Shown one piece after another: positions 1 to 11,554 of a DNA stretch of 64,000 bases; the first letter of the stretch is position 1; every line of letters starts with the position of its first letter. The position numbers were made by a program, and so were the translations under genes. The notes under the pieces are model-generated. The model did not search any database. It saw only the letters and a program-made list of their open reading frames with translations, and was not told where the DNA came from. This DNA comes from Dastarcus helophoroides (lineage: Eukaryota > Arthropoda > Insecta > Coleoptera > Bothrideridae). Location: contig CM053337.1 of the NCBI GenBank assembly GCA_028583605.1, forward strand, positions 12,302,634 through 12,366,633, in the 5' to 3' direction.

Positions 1-1272
1 TCTCTTGCCCCTGGTCAATGAAAAGATGGGGCTTTTAACCTTTCCGCGGTTGGGATGCACTATGTAGGCTCGTTCGCCAGTGAATCATAAAAAAACACGA
101 GGTGCACGCATATCCAAAATTACTATTCCGATTGTGTTTCTCGACCGTAGTAATGAAGTTGTCGTGTCGAATGCATGACGAAAAAAAATGCTTCCCCGAT
201 TCGAAATTTAACATGCACCTCATGCCCGTGAACTGTTAGGTTAGCGGATAAATACATCGTTGAAATTTTCGCCTGTCTTTGTTCGTTGATTTCATGAGAT
301 CAAATCAGATATTTTTACAAAAATGAAAACGCATTTATTGTATGATACCAATGGCGTGTGGTACCTTTTATGCATGGGGAATTTGACGGGGAAAAAACAG
401 CAAATGCATTTTTTTTTCAAATGTCAAGATTAAAGCGCTTTAATTTCGGTGAAACGGACTGGTCCTTGGTTTTCTTTAAAAATTGTTTGACAAATCTTGT
501 CCTCTGAAACCAAGAATGATTAAAAAAATACAACAACAGTTGTTCTAATAGCTTGGTTATCGAAAAGCTTTAAAGCGCTTTAAATAAATAATGACAAGGG
601 CGCTCTTGGTTTCAAATTCCAAAGTACTCTAAACTATTGTTTTTGTTATTATCGTATTTAATTAAAGGGAATTCTGCTTTATTCTGCAAATTCATGTCAC
701 CCTTATCCGAAATATTTCGACGCTAACGTTAGAAAAACAGGTTCAACGAACTCTAATTTATTAGATAATTTCTTATAACATTTGTTAAATTTTAGAGTCT
801 AAAATGTAAACGTGGAATATTGTCAACAAAGTTTTTATCAACATATCTGATTTTACTGGGTGGCCTAATTCACAAAATTCCTAATTTAAACATGACCTTG
901 GAAATTCCCAATTTTTTACTCAAAAATTTATATAAAAATAACGTTGAATTTTTGTGTTTAAAAATTCAAACTCCACAATTTGACAAAAATGCTTACATCA
1001 GAAAAAACTGAAAATAACAAAAGTTGAGTTTTAATACATCAAGAGAAAACTGGACAAAATTTCTAAAAAAAACTTGACGATTATAAATAGAATTTTTTGA
1101 GTTTCAATATTTCAAATTTAAATTCGGAATTTTAACATTATTTTTAATCTCGAGATTTAGAAAAAAAAAATGCAAAAGATGATATGTTTACTTTATTTTC
1201 ATAGAATAAATGTTCTAATGGTGAACATTTTTTACATTTCGACATAACATGATATTAAACCTTCGATTGCAG
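1..1272. other. Upstream non-coding DNA, probably intron of the Osiris-like gene
   Basis: AT-rich sequence with no exon I can support. It ends in a usable acceptor (TGCAG) before the exon at 1273. That exon begins at the second base of a codon, so at least one coding exon, presumably with a start codon and signal peptide, lies upstream and probably outside the window. Around 490-600 there is a fragment of the palindromic MITE family described at 55995, with TTTAAAGCGCTTTAAA-like palindromes beside it (about 432 and 567). Confidence 0.4.
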
Positions 1273-2776
1273 CTGAAGCAGATTCGATCGCTTTGACAAC
1301 AACAGGAAGAGCAGACGAAGACAGTTCACCGAGTCAATTAACGAGTGCCATCTCCAAATTAATATCGGAATTAACCGATATGTTCAAAGAGGGAATAAGT
1401 GGATTATTTAGAACTGCTAAAGAGGATGACGATGACGACGATGACGATAGTGACAATACCAAAGCTCCAGCAACGGAAAATGGAGAGAAAAAAAGCAGAA
1501 AAATCTCAGAGAGTAAGTAAAAAAAAATCTTATACGAATCTACTTTCCAATTTTAATGGATAGTGCGATGCTCGTCTCTTATGAAAGTTCCATAAATTGT
1601 CTTTGACGATTGTTCATCTTTTATGATTTATATGACATTTTTTTTTTCATTGTGCGCGTGACCCACTTCTGATAAAGCCGACACATGTTTCGGAAACGCT
1701 ATTGTTTCCCATCTGAGGCATCCAGACGTGTCAATGACGCGCATAAATTACATCAAACTGAATATTTAACCGTTAATAAACACATTAGTCAACCAAATAT
1801 TTAGGTAAGGTGAGACGATTTATTAAAAGATTTCAATTTGATTATTTGTTTTGACATATTGTACCAACTCTATTTTCATGAGGGACGCTTTCGTTCAATA
1901 TCAACAGTTTTAAAATTTGAATTTTCGAAAGAACGTCTAATCTCTACAAATAGTAGGGAGAACGGAACTGCTGAGATAGGCTACATCCTTGACGTTTTCA
2001 TTACAACTCTCATATTATTTTGGCAACAACTCTGTAGTAGAGTTAAAAACCTGTGATCAGCGACTGGGGGAGTCGAACCCATGATCTTCACATTACAGGC
2101 AGACTTCCTAACAATGGAGACATCGCCATCAACTCTACTCGTTTACTTCACGTACCGTACTCTCGGTATCTGCTACAATATTAAAATCTATTTTGTGTTA
2201 TCGACTGTTGGGCTGGTGATGATTGATGAACCTATAAAAGTTAAAGTCTCGCTCGAACTGATCGTGTCATAATTGTCAAACCAATCTTAGTAGGGATGTT
2301 TTAATTTGTACGCCTCTCATATTTTACGTAATTAATACGTCTCGCATATTTTAGCGCCTCGAAAAAAGAAGAAGAAGGAGAAGTTAAAAGCCCTGATTAA
2401 GCTGTTAGTAATCGGCGCCGTCCTCAAGGCCAAGATAACCCTCTTACTGAAGATACTGGCGGCGCATCTCCAGCTGAAATTCTTCTTGGTCGCCTTGGCG
2501 GGTCTTATTCTCAATGTCATTCGGTTCTATTTGGATTTGAAAAAGGAGCACCATCCTCAGAAAGTCGTTTATTATGAGCACGCCCAACACCAACACCATT
2601 ACGAAGGCGGCGACGAAGACTGGAGCAGCAGTCCCGGCAGCAGTCACGGATATTGGGGCAGATCGTACGAAGAGGGCGAAAACGGGGCGCAAGACCTCGC
2701 CTACGCCAAACAGAAGCCCGAATGGTACAATAAGGTCGAAACGAAGCCGAGCTCGAGTTGGTCTTGGCTGGGTTAG
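1273..2776 (+). CDS. Osiris/DUF1676-like protein, 3' part (two exons)
   Basis: Two exons join in phase: 1273..1512 (donor GTAAGT at 1513) and 2355..2776 (acceptor TTTTAG, stop at 2774). The first encodes an acidic stretch with a run of eight Asp (about 1423-1450). The second opens with a Lys-rich cluster, then a long Leu/Ile/Ala-rich hydrophobic segment (about 2390-2530) that could be one or two membrane helices. A His/Tyr-rich segment with YYEHAQHQHHY and the motif AYAKQKP follow, and the protein ends in WSWLG. A basic-hydrophobic block followed by a His/Tyr-rich tail resembles Osiris-type (DUF1676) proteins of the insect cuticle and secretory pathway. That assignment is by general resemblance and not certain. 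The N-terminus is not in the window. Confidence 0.72.
2048..2110 (-). repeat. tRNA-like sequence, probably SINE or tRNA pseudogene
   Basis: On the minus strand there is a good B-box (GGGTTCGACTCCC) preceded by an anticodon-arm-like stretch. No complete acceptor stem pairs, so this looks like a tRNA-derived repeat and not a working tRNA gene. It lies in the intron of the Osiris-like gene. Confidence 0.4.
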
Positions 2777-3994
2777 AATTCGAATCTACTTACTTTTTAT
2801 TTATTTGGTTATATTAGTATGAATGGCCACGGAACTGATTTTTTTCTTATCGTACCGATTAGTAATTAATCTCAGATTAATTTTTCTGCTGATAAAGTAT
2901 TTTAGAAATCCAAGTAAAAATTAGGTGTGATACAAAGAGATTCTATTTTGTTGCAAATAAAAAATGGTTAATATTGTTACGCGTTACCAATTCGCACAAT
3001 TAAACAATGAATTTTTCTATACTCAACAATGTAATAACATTCGTACATGGTATACACTTGTATATACCTCACAGGGTGCGATTGCTGGCTAAAATTTGTA
3101 TTCTAAACATTCTAGAGGATTCGATAGCTAAAAACGTCAAATAAACAATTTCGTACCTTCCTAATAGCCCTAATTACTTGTAAATATGCTACAAAAGTCT
3201 CGAACCTATGATTAACTTCTCTATCAGTCTCCGTCTCTAGCTATGTATCTCCTTAATAGTTAAAATCTCGCAAACATTTTTAACTTCACTCTTTGCTACA
3301 ATATTTATTCGTTGAGTGGCTCCACCACTTTAATATGCTCGTTAAGTGGGTATCTCACTTAAAAAAAACGAAATTATGTTTTTAGTGGCCATCCATTTTT
3401 ATGGTACGGAGATTTGTGCCCCAAATCTACTTTTTTATATTTAGTATATTACGTAAGAATTCGATTTCTGTGCCGACTTTTCATTATTATTAAGTTAAAT
3501 ATGTTGTAAGCTTTTTTACATATTTATGTAGATATTTTTGCATCAACTTTGTTTTCACGTTTATTTATTTATTTATTTATTTGAAAGATGTAAATATGAA
3601 GATTATTGAAAGTTGCTCAGGTATTTTGCCTAATGTTTAATTTATGATTTATGTAAAATAAAATTTAATTAATTTTGTATAGAAAAGAGTAATAATTTTA
3701 TTTTTTTATTACTTATGAGTAGCTAGTCATAAGTATTTATTGTGTTATTTTATTTATTAATATATGTAATAAAATATAATAATTATTAAAATATTAACAC
3801 AAATGTTTTCTTCAAAAATATTTAATTAAAATTTGACACAAAATCAACTGTACTTGGTATATATCCAACTAGAATGCTAACAAATGTTCCGGTAAGTAAA
3901 TACTATAGAATCAACGAATGTCGCCCGTGTGACTTCTAAGTACCGCCACCTATTAGCTCATAGAGAAAATGTGAACAACTCCAACAAGTATCGT
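2777..3994. other. 3' UTR and AT-rich intergenic DNA
   Basis: Follows the stop of the Osiris-like gene. Contains AATAAA at 2956 and an ATTT microsatellite near 3560-3583. No coding exon seen. Confidence 0.5.
2956..2961 (+). terminator. Poly(A) signal AATAAA of the Osiris-like gene
   Basis: Canonical hexamer about 180 bases after the stop codon. A second possible signal, in AT-rich sequence near 3656, would give a longer 3' UTR. Confidence 0.45.
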
Positions 3995-4251
3995 ATGCAA
4001 TCTAGACTACATTATGTAGTCCTCTAAACGTGTAGGTAATGGAATTACCAACAGTTGAACCACAAACGCTCTCTAGGAAAGTCCTAATAGACTTGATTTC
4101 AATGCACAGACCAATAGGTTTGAACATTTATCAGATTCGGAGTTTGGAAACCAAAGATCGGTTTCGATCTCGCCAGTTTGGTATATCCAACTCGAATCTA
4201 ATCTTCTGGGATCTTCCTTAAACAGCAACCGCTTTACTGAGACTTTGTAGA

Positions 4252-4585
4252 GATAATAAGCCTTGTATATACGAATATATACAAGTATATTACGATGCAA
4301 TTGAAATCTAATTTCATTAGAATCTGATGAAAACCAGACTACAATTGCAAAGTTCACGTAGATGAGGCAAAGCTTCTATCATCGTTTGTCAAAACTAGAT
4401 GAAAGTAAAGTCACGCCGAGGACGTTTGTATCTATGGATGTTGCGATGCAACCCGTGATACAAGCTTTGCCTCGTCTACGTGAACTTTGCAATTGCAGTC
4501 TGGTTTTCATTAGATTCTAATGAAATTAGATTTCAATTGCATCGTAATAAACTTGTATATATTCGTATATACAAGGCTTATTATC
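4252..4585. repeat. Long inverted repeat (about 125-base arms)
   Basis: Arms at about 4252-4380 and 4455-4585 are near-perfect complements around a spacer of about 75 bases. A transcript would fold into one long hairpin. Confidence 0.8.
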
Positions 4586-4728
4586 TCAGCAGAGAAGAAT
4601 GCTTCAATTAGCATGTGGCGAAAATGTTTGCGTAATAAACAGTTAAAAGTCAATTACAAGTCACCTGTTGGAGGTTTACTCTCTTGGATACTTATACGAC
4701 TGACTAACGGCTTTAAGTTGGAAGTGTA

Positions 4729-4793
4729 TACAACCACCGTACCATGCTGATGAGGCCAAGGAAGGCCGAAATTAGTCTATGGTTGCGGTTGTA
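4729..4793 (+). ncRNA. Type I hammerhead ribozyme candidate
   Basis: Core CTGATGA (4747-4753); stem II GGCC/GGCC closing loop AAGGAA; then GAAA (4768-4771); then TTAGTC with predicted cleavage after C4777. Stem I pairs 4741-4746 with 4778-4783 (six pairs, one G-U). After an internal loop it pairs 4729-4735 with 4787-4793 (seven pairs). Every canonical conserved core nucleotide is present. Stem III would be too short in a monomer, but ATTAGT can pair with itself in a dimer, as proposed for short retroelement hammerheads. It lies inside the repeat element 3995-4945. Confidence 0.65.
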
Positions 4794-4945
4794 CATATTT
4801 TCAATTTTAAGCACGTTTAACTGTTTAATTACAGAACATTTCATTGGTCGTTTGTTGAGACTTTGTAGTTCGACTATTGGCATTTCAGCTACCTATGATC
4901 CAGTATATGCTCTTAGAGGACTGCACAGTATAGTCTAGAATGCAT

Positions 4946-6394
4946 TCCATTTTTCACCCTTTCTTCTAAAAGTACGACTTTAAAATAGACACCTGAAATT
5001 TTCAATTTTCAAAATCATTTCCGATCTTTTTTTCAAAATTTTAGCTCTTTTTGGAGGTTGTTTTTTTCCAAATTTTGATTTTACCTTAAAAGTTCGATAC
5101 TAAAATTTCTTGTATAAAAGTCAACTTTTTTCAAAATTTTCTACTTTATTATCGAAAGAATAGTTTAATTTTTAGAATAAAATGTATTTTTAAAATTTAA
5201 TTTTTTGGTAGGATACTTCGAATTTAAAGTGTAAATTTCAATTTTTTTTCCGGGCCTTTCCGTTTATTGTTCGAAATTTGAACAAATTATTAATACCGAA
5301 TAACTTTAATTTCTAAATTACTAATTAAATTCGGAGATCTAACAATAAGAAACATGTCAAAAATATCGAGGTTACAACAGGAATTTTGACAACTCTAGAT
5401 TTCGGGAAAAAATTTCTAAAATACAATATCATTTAAATATTAAAAGCTTCAGTTTTCAAGTTAAAATTTAAAGAAAATGTTGAAACTCGAACCTTTTAAC
5501 CTTTTTTTGAATTTGCTCGAAATTAAATCTGAAGTTTGGATGAAAAATAGAATTTCTAAAATCATTTCAATCAAATAATTTCGAAATTAATGTCAAAATA
5601 TTCATTCTTTCATTTTTAGAAATATCCAGTCTCAGGAGGTATTTTTTCCCATAAATTTAGAGTTCATGTTGAAAAATTTTTCTCTTTTTCTCTCGTAATT
5701 TGTCTCTTTTTCTCTCGTAATTTGTCTCTTTTTCTCTTGAAATTTGATTTTTTTTTAATTTAAAATTTGAATTTGTTGAACTTTCAAATTTTAGAGGTTA
5801 AAAATTCAAGAACTTTAATAAAAAAAGAGCGAATAGTTTAAAATGAAGCTTTAGAACCCAAAAAATTGTTGCGATAATTTGAAGTAATTTCCTACTGATG
5901 CATTTTTTCAGTAATACGTGAATGGAATTATAGACTTATTAAAGAACAATCACACCGTAAAACGTTTCTTGAATCACCAATAAACTGATATAGTTGTAAA
6001 ATAGTCGCCCAAATCGAAATTGGTTGCGACCAAAATTATTAAAAATTCCGAAATATCGAAAAGTTAAATTTAAAAACTTTTTTGCCAATCTATTAAGAGT
6101 TTAATATATTTGATCTTATACCATAATCGATAAAGCCTAGAGATAAAATCGATAGTTTTGCGGTGGAAAGATCACCCTTTACTCTTAAGTGAAGTCGAAG
6201 ATTTTTTACACGTTTAGATTCTAGAGTTTCGTTCATAAATTAATATATAAATTAATTTAAAAAAAATTATTTTGTAGTATCGGCTTGCATGAATTGGTCG
6301 ACTACATTCTGCATCGCCATAAGGTCTATGGCTTCCGTTCTATTCTTTTCTTTTGCGTTTCGTCCTTCTTTGTCGTAGAGCCTTATGAATTTCC
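4946..6394. other. AT-rich intergenic DNA
   Basis: Mostly A/T with many TTTCGA/TCGAAA words. Around 5668-5746 a 22-base unit (CTCTTTTTCTCTCGTAATTT) is repeated about three times. No exon seen. Confidence 0.4.
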
Positions 6395-6402
6395 TATATA
6401 AA
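6395..6402 (+). promoter_or_regulatory. TATA box of CPAP1 gene A
   Basis: TATATAAA, 76 bases before the start codon at 6478. A CTCAAGT initiator-like site lies about 38 bases downstream, so transcription probably starts near 6425-6440 with a short 5' UTR. Confidence 0.6.
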
Positions 6403-6477
6403 CTATGTGTTATGTGAGGTGTCACATAATTCGCTCAAGTGTTCGGACGAACTGTAGTGTCCACAGGAATCGTTAAT

Positions 6478-8635
6478 ATGAAGTTCGTGTCGGTTTTACC
6501 GTTGTTGTACAGTGTGGTGTATGGAGCCCCCAGATTAAGAGTAAGTCAAATGCAAGACCATTCAAAAATATACAACGGTGTTATCGAGGCGATTTTGCAA
6601 TAATTAAAAAAAATATTGAATATTGTAGATTTTTTTAAAATTATGACATAACTAATGGTTACATTCGTCAGACTTTTAATTAGCTAAAGCTGCACCTGGA
6701 GCAACTTTTCGCAATTGTTCACACACCGACTGAATATTGTTACGTTCGATAGCTTCCATAATTTCTTGTGAGTGAATACTCACAAGGAATTTTACTGTAG
6801 AGAAGATCAATCTTAGTCCCTGGTTTCAGAATATTTGACTTCTAGAGAAATCTGGAATTAACACCCCTGTACCACTACCACTGACTTATGGAGAGGTAAT
6901 AAGCTAGAAATTCGTAAACACCTTCATTTGGGCGTTCTAAAAGTTGTTTCAAAAGTCTCATGAAATCTCATGTATGTGTCGTAAGTTATTCAAAGTCAAC
7001 GGTCACAAAAATCGAATTTTAGCGATTATCTCGGTTTGTGTAGCTTCAATGATGTTAACATTCATTTTAAAAATTGTAGAGTATAAAATTTGCGACAAAT
7101 TTTGTTTCAAATATTTTTTCATACGATCAACCGTTTTTGAAAAAAAGGGCAGCGCTCAGCCACACACACATACACTGTAATGCAAGGTCAATTAAACAAA
7201 TTTTTCATTGTTAATGATACTAATGATAACCTTATACAAGGTATTATTCATTGGGATTTATGGTTGATCTTGCATCACAGTATGTATGGATAAGTATTGC
7301 CCTTTATTTCAAGAACGGTTGAATTTTTGAAACAAAATTTGTCGCAAATTTCATGCTGTACAATTTTTATAATAGATTTTAACATTATTACAGCTACAGA
7401 AACCGAGATAATTGCAAAAAAACGATTTTTGTGACCTTTGACCTTCAATAATTTACGACGCAGACACGAAATTTTATGAAACGACTTTTAGAACGCCACA
7501 ATGACGGTATATACGAGTTTACAGCTTCTTATCTCTCTTTCCCATTAATCTACGACTGGACCATTCCAGATGTTTCCATCACGAGAAGCCTCTGGTATAT
7601 TCTAGATTACTAACCATCTCCACATAAGTCATCGCGATAGCGACACTCGAGTATGTTCGATAAAGAGGTCCACAGATTTCAGTTCGTTACTTGGTCGATA
7701 CTAAGTATAGGGAACACGTGACCCTTTCAGTTGAACCAGAGAAGCGAAAACACTTCAGTTCGAATTTTAACATTTACCCCAGTACTTACTTTTATTGATT
7801 ACAGATTATGCCCCAGAATTTGCCCCCTCCGCAGCTTTTAACCCTTCCAAGTAATGCTACAAGTATAAGGACGGATATAAGCGATTCTTTCAGCTGCGAG
7901 GGACGTGACTACGGTTATTATGCGGACGTTGAAAATGATTGTCAACTATTTCACGTCTGCCTGCCCATAACGTACTCGGACGGCAGGAACCAAACCTTCC
8001 GGTGGAGTTTTATATGTCCGGAAGATACAGTTTTCAACCAGGTAAATTCATAGTCAGCTCTTTAGAAATAAACAAGGAGGAGAACACCGTTCTCGAAATA
8101 TGTATGTACCTGTATATACACATGTGAGAGCGTTGAAATTACTGATGATCCCATTCTTATGGAAAAATTCCCTCCCTTTAAGACATCTGAAATTTTATCG
8201 ATCAAAAAAAAGGTCCTCCAAAGAATTTTTCCCATTCAACTTCCTGTTGTCTAAATTTGTACAACTAAAAAAAAAAATACACTCAACTACTCGCATTCAA
8301 CCTCGACTAAAATAAAATTCCCTTTTCCTCTTTGTATTGAAAAATTCTCTCAAAACGGGAAATTTCTTTACAGTTGGCAACACTGCTAATGATATAACAA
8401 ATTTGTTTTGTAGGAAATTTTCACTTGCACCAGATCGGACGAATCGATCGATTGTTCCGAAGCTCCGAGATTCTACAAGCTCAATTCGCACTTTGGCAGC
8501 GAAGAAAACGAAGAAACGACAACAGATTTAGGCGATTCTCGCGTGGTGCCCGCCGAAGTGTCTCAAGCCATCGGTAGAAGCTTTTCAAGAAAATCGAAAA
8601 TCGTCTCTAAAGATTTGCTCGAAGCGAATACGTAG
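6478..8635 (+). CDS. CPAP1 cuticle protein A (one CBM14 chitin-binding domain)
   Basis: Three exons, all phase 0: 6478..6540 (donor GTAAGT), 7805..8041 (donor GTAAAT) and 8414..8635. The protein is about 172 residues. Exon 1 encodes a signal peptide (MKFVSVLPLLYSVVYGAP), so the product is secreted, presumably to the cuticle. The six cysteines of a peritrophin-A domain are in order: SCEG, NDCQ, HVC, FICP, FTC, IDC, with the typical aromatic-rich spacing and VFNQ before the fifth. The intron inside the domain falls just after VFNQ, unlike genes C and D. The tail after the domain is short and Ser/Lys-rich. Intron 1 holds a large foldback element. Single-CBM14 secreted proteins of this kind are the CPAP1 (cuticular proteins analogous to peritrophins 1) family, chitin-binding parts of the exoskeleton. 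I cannot say which member it is. Confidence 0.88.
6883..7630. repeat. Foldback (MITE-like) element in intron 1 of gene A
   Basis: The left arm starts GACTTATGGAGAGG and the right arm ends in its imperfect inverse near 7630. The inner arms (about 6930-7195 and 7245-7497) match well, for example GCGTTCTAAAAGT against ACTTTTAGAACGC. No coding potential. The unspliced transcript of gene A would carry this hairpin. Confidence 0.75.
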
Positions 8636-8652
8636 ATTTATGACAATATTAA

Positions 8653-8658
8653 AATAAA
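8653..8658 (+). terminator. Poly(A) signal AATAAA of gene A
   Basis: Canonical hexamer 18 bases after the stop codon of gene A. Confidence 0.55.
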
Positions 8659-9747
8659 CAAGTGGGTCGTTCGTCGGGCTGACGAAAGCGAATTATCGGG
8701 GGTTCAATTTTCCTTTTACTGGATACATCGCTTAAATTAGTTATAATACATACCTGCGAAGATTAAGGCTGATTCAAACTATTAAGATAACACACAAATA
8801 TGCTTATAATCTTAGGTTTAATCTTAAGATGGTTTATATAATAAATTTTTAAATTGCTGCATTATTCTAGTTTAATTTTTAATATTTTCTTGCATTAAAT
8901 ATAAAGTGCAATTAAAGAATTACTTATCTGTTAAATAGAGAGGCAAAAATTTAAAACTTGATGGGAAAGAAAATGAAACATTTGGAGATCAAGGTAGATA
9001 CTCCTTTATTAAATTTTAAAAAATGATGATCGTCGAAATAAAAAAAAATAACGATTGTCACAAAGCATTTAAAATCCTTTCGATCCAGAAGGGATTGGAA
9101 GGGTTTCAAATGATTTGTGAAAATCGTTAGAGAAACACTGGTTTACAGAAACCAGTGTGTTCCAAAGTGTGATACGCAGGTTGATGAGAATGATTGGATA
9201 AATGTAACAAAACTAAATTAGTTTGTACGGCTTTAAAGAGTTTGTGCAGATTGCAGAATGATATGTTCATCAGATAAACATACAGACGAAGACACTTCAT
9301 CATTTATATATTAATCAGGATGACATTTTTTAACGAGAGGTATTCAACATAACGTAAAATTATGGAAAGAGTACACAAGACTTCCTAAACAGCGGCGCCT
9401 CTATTTCCCTAAATCCGTGAATCTTTTTTTAAGTAACACTTTAATATTAGGTAAAAAGCGGCGTCGCACATACCAAATGATTAGAAAACAAAACGTTTCC
9501 AACCGCCTAAGAAAAAAAAAAGATTTCATGAATGCAGGCCACATCCGACAAATTTTTGCGACAAAAAAAAGCATCAAAGAATAAGCTTTGCAAACTCTTC
9601 TTTATACAATTAATTTTTCATGAAGTCGAACTTCAGATGACTCAAAAGAATAACGAAAAAAAAAGATGGCAAATAAATCCTGATACACTATTTTAATTTT
9701 TATAAAAAATAATAACAATAAGCTACAATATGCCGTGTCAATATCTA
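8659..9747. other. Intergenic DNA between convergent genes A and PTB
   Basis: AT-rich. The stretch nearest 9747 is probably 3' UTR of the minus-strand PTB gene. No exon seen. Confidence 0.4.
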
Positions 9748-10235
9748 TTACGCTTCGGTTTCTTCTTCGTCTTCTGCTGCGGCCTGCTGTTCTGGCGTCC
9801 TTAAATCTATAGCGAACCTCTTCTTCGGCTCCTGAGTGGGATTCTCGGCTTTCAGCCGCTTTCCGTATTCCTGAAAAGCCGCTGATAAAGCGTAGGTAAC
9901 TTGTCGGGCGTGATTTCTCGATTCGCATACGAAACTATGACATTCGAAAGCGACGCCATCTGCGGCGTTGAGGTTCGTCACGACGATCATGCTGAATACG
10001 CGCGTATAGACCAAATCTTGTACTCCGTACGATATCGTTTCCACTTTGAAGACGGTGGTCGACGGTTTCTCCTTTTTTTTCTTTATTTCGGTGATGGAGA
10101 GTCCGTCTTTGCTCACTTCCATCGTTACTATCGGTAGAACTACGTTGGGGGGCAGATTTTTCGCTTTCATCACGAGAGTGTCTACGGGTTTTCTTGTATG
10201 CTTCATACCCCATAGACCTTTGGCCGGTTCACACC
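9748..10235 (-). CDS. PTB/PID-domain protein, last exon
   Basis: Reads from an acceptor (TTTTAG, on + strand CTAAAA at 10236) to a TAA at 9748, giving 161 residues plus a split first codon. It opens with GCEPAKGLWG, continues to a mixed beta-strand pattern (NLPPNVVLPIVTMEVSKDGL, then the repeat-like KKKKEKP) and a segment FECHSFVCES with a helix (RQVTYALSAAFQEYGKRLK). It ends in an acidic tail (EDEEETEA). This is the organisation of a phosphotyrosine-binding/PID domain: strands followed by the C-terminal capping helix. The first strand and usual YLG start would be in the upstream exon, which I could not find; it lies at higher coordinates on the minus strand, so this gene probably overlaps or flanks CPAP1 gene C. 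Role: adaptor binding NPxY-type tails, by family only. Confidence 0.8.
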
Positions 10236-10376
10236 CTAAAATGCATCAAATGTGAAATTTGAGATTTTTAAACAATTAAAATAAAATCAAGATTGTTATC
10301 GTGTATTTGTGATTCTACACCTCAACGTTCAATATTTAGTCTTTATTCTCGAAATTGCGAATTTTCGTCAAATTAT

Positions 10377-10753
10377 TGTAACGCAATGTAAATAGATGGA
10401 ATAGAATTTAGAATAGAATTGTAGAATTAAAAATAAATAAATAAAAAAAGTTTCTAGAAGGATCTGATAAGGGGAAAGCGGCCGCGATAACGAAACAAAC
10501 GGCAGATAAGCGTTCCAGAAATTTCGGCAAACGATAAGCCTTATCTGCCGAAAAGTTCTAGAAGCCGGGAGCCAAAACTATAAAAGGCGGTCAGCTTTCC
10601 CTCGAGTCAGTCAGTTAGAGTCAGTGTAATTAGTGAGTTAGTAGAAGTCAATAAGTGAGTTAATAGTTCAATTGTAGTGATCCAAGTTAAGTTTGGTAAT
10701 AAAGTGGGGTAATTCACACGTGGTAATCAATTCGAACCGATAAGCCCGTAACA
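10377..10753 (+). mobile_element. LTR copy 1 (probably solo)
   Basis: Starts TGTAACG and ends GTAACA. TTAT flanks both sides. Contains TATAAAAG at 10579 with GAGTCAGTCAGT just downstream (a start-site-like region) and AATAAA near its 3' part, so U3, R and U5 are recognisable. GCGGCCGCGATAACG is shared with the three other copies. No internal retroelement genes beside it. Confidence 0.75.
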
Positions 10754-11202
10754 TTATTTTTCAATTTAAAAATCAAAACTTTGGATTTAAATTCGAAATG
10801 CTTTCTTCGTATTAAAATTCGATTTCTTATGAAGCTAAAATTGGAAAGTTATTATTTTTTTTAATTCTAACTTTATATTTTCGAAATCACAATTTTTTCG
10901 TAACAAATCCGAATATTTCTCTTTCCTCTAAAAAATTCCACTTCAATAATTAAACATTTTTAAGAAGATATTAGCAATAATTCTGACAAAATTGATTTAT
11001 GCTTATGCAAAGTTGTTCTCTTACAAATTGGCTTTACATACTCGTTTTTGTTCGTGATGTATTTGTAATATCAATTAGCGCTCAAAAAAGTGCTTTGTTC
11101 AAATACTCAGCTAAACTGGTTCGACAACCCATGAGAATTTATTTATATTTTTCACTACCCACTTAATTTGAAGGCCGCATACTACCAACAACACCAAATA
11201 TT

Positions 11203-11549
11203 TGTTGCACGTTATCGGTTCGAAGATTAATACTGCGTGAATTGTAACCACTTTATTTCAAAACTGACAACTGACAAACTGACAACTGTTATTCACTTAA
11301 CTGATCAACTAATTAACCCACTAACTTATTCATCGACTCCTAACTAATTGACTGACTGAGGGAAAGCCGACTGGACCGCCTATTTATAGATCCCGTTTCG
11401 GGTTCTAGAAGGAACGAGCAAATAAGACTTATCGTTTGCCGAAATTTCTGTAGCGCTTATCTTCCGTTTGATTCACTATCGCGGCCGCTTCCCCTTATCA
11501 AATTTTCTAGAAAAGTTCCAACTAAATTTTATAATTACATTTTGTTACA
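11203..11549 (-). mobile_element. LTR copy 2, solo, inverted
   Basis: Same family as 10377-10753 but reversed. ATATT occurs immediately on both sides (11198-11202 and 11550-11554), a perfect 5-bp target duplication around a single LTR, which marks a solo LTR. With copy 1 it makes an inverted pair around about 450 bases of AT-rich DNA. Confidence 0.8.
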
Positions 11550-11554
11550 ATATT

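Larger units (their letters stand above)
3995..4945. mobile_element. Non-autonomous element with imperfect terminal inverted repeats
   Basis: Begins ATGCAATCTAGACTAC and ends in a near inverse (TAGTCTAGAATGCAT). About 30 bases at each end pair imperfectly, including AGTCCTCTAA on both sides. TGCA flanks both ends and could be a 4-bp target duplication. No transposase frame. It contains a long internal inverted repeat (4252-4585) and the hammerhead-like motif at 4729. Part of its sequence recurs at 44520-44790, including the same right end. Confidence 0.6.

Noticed and set aside
820..1011. Open frame with a hydrophobic start that might be a signal peptide for the Osiris-like gene
   Set aside because: It begins with TTG, has no donor in the right phase, and its codon use is like the AT-rich background.
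1665..1735. CTGATAAAGCCGACACATG followed by TTTCGGAAACG resembles a hammerhead core
   Set aside because: The core is CTGATAA instead of CTGANGA and no stem I partner was found.
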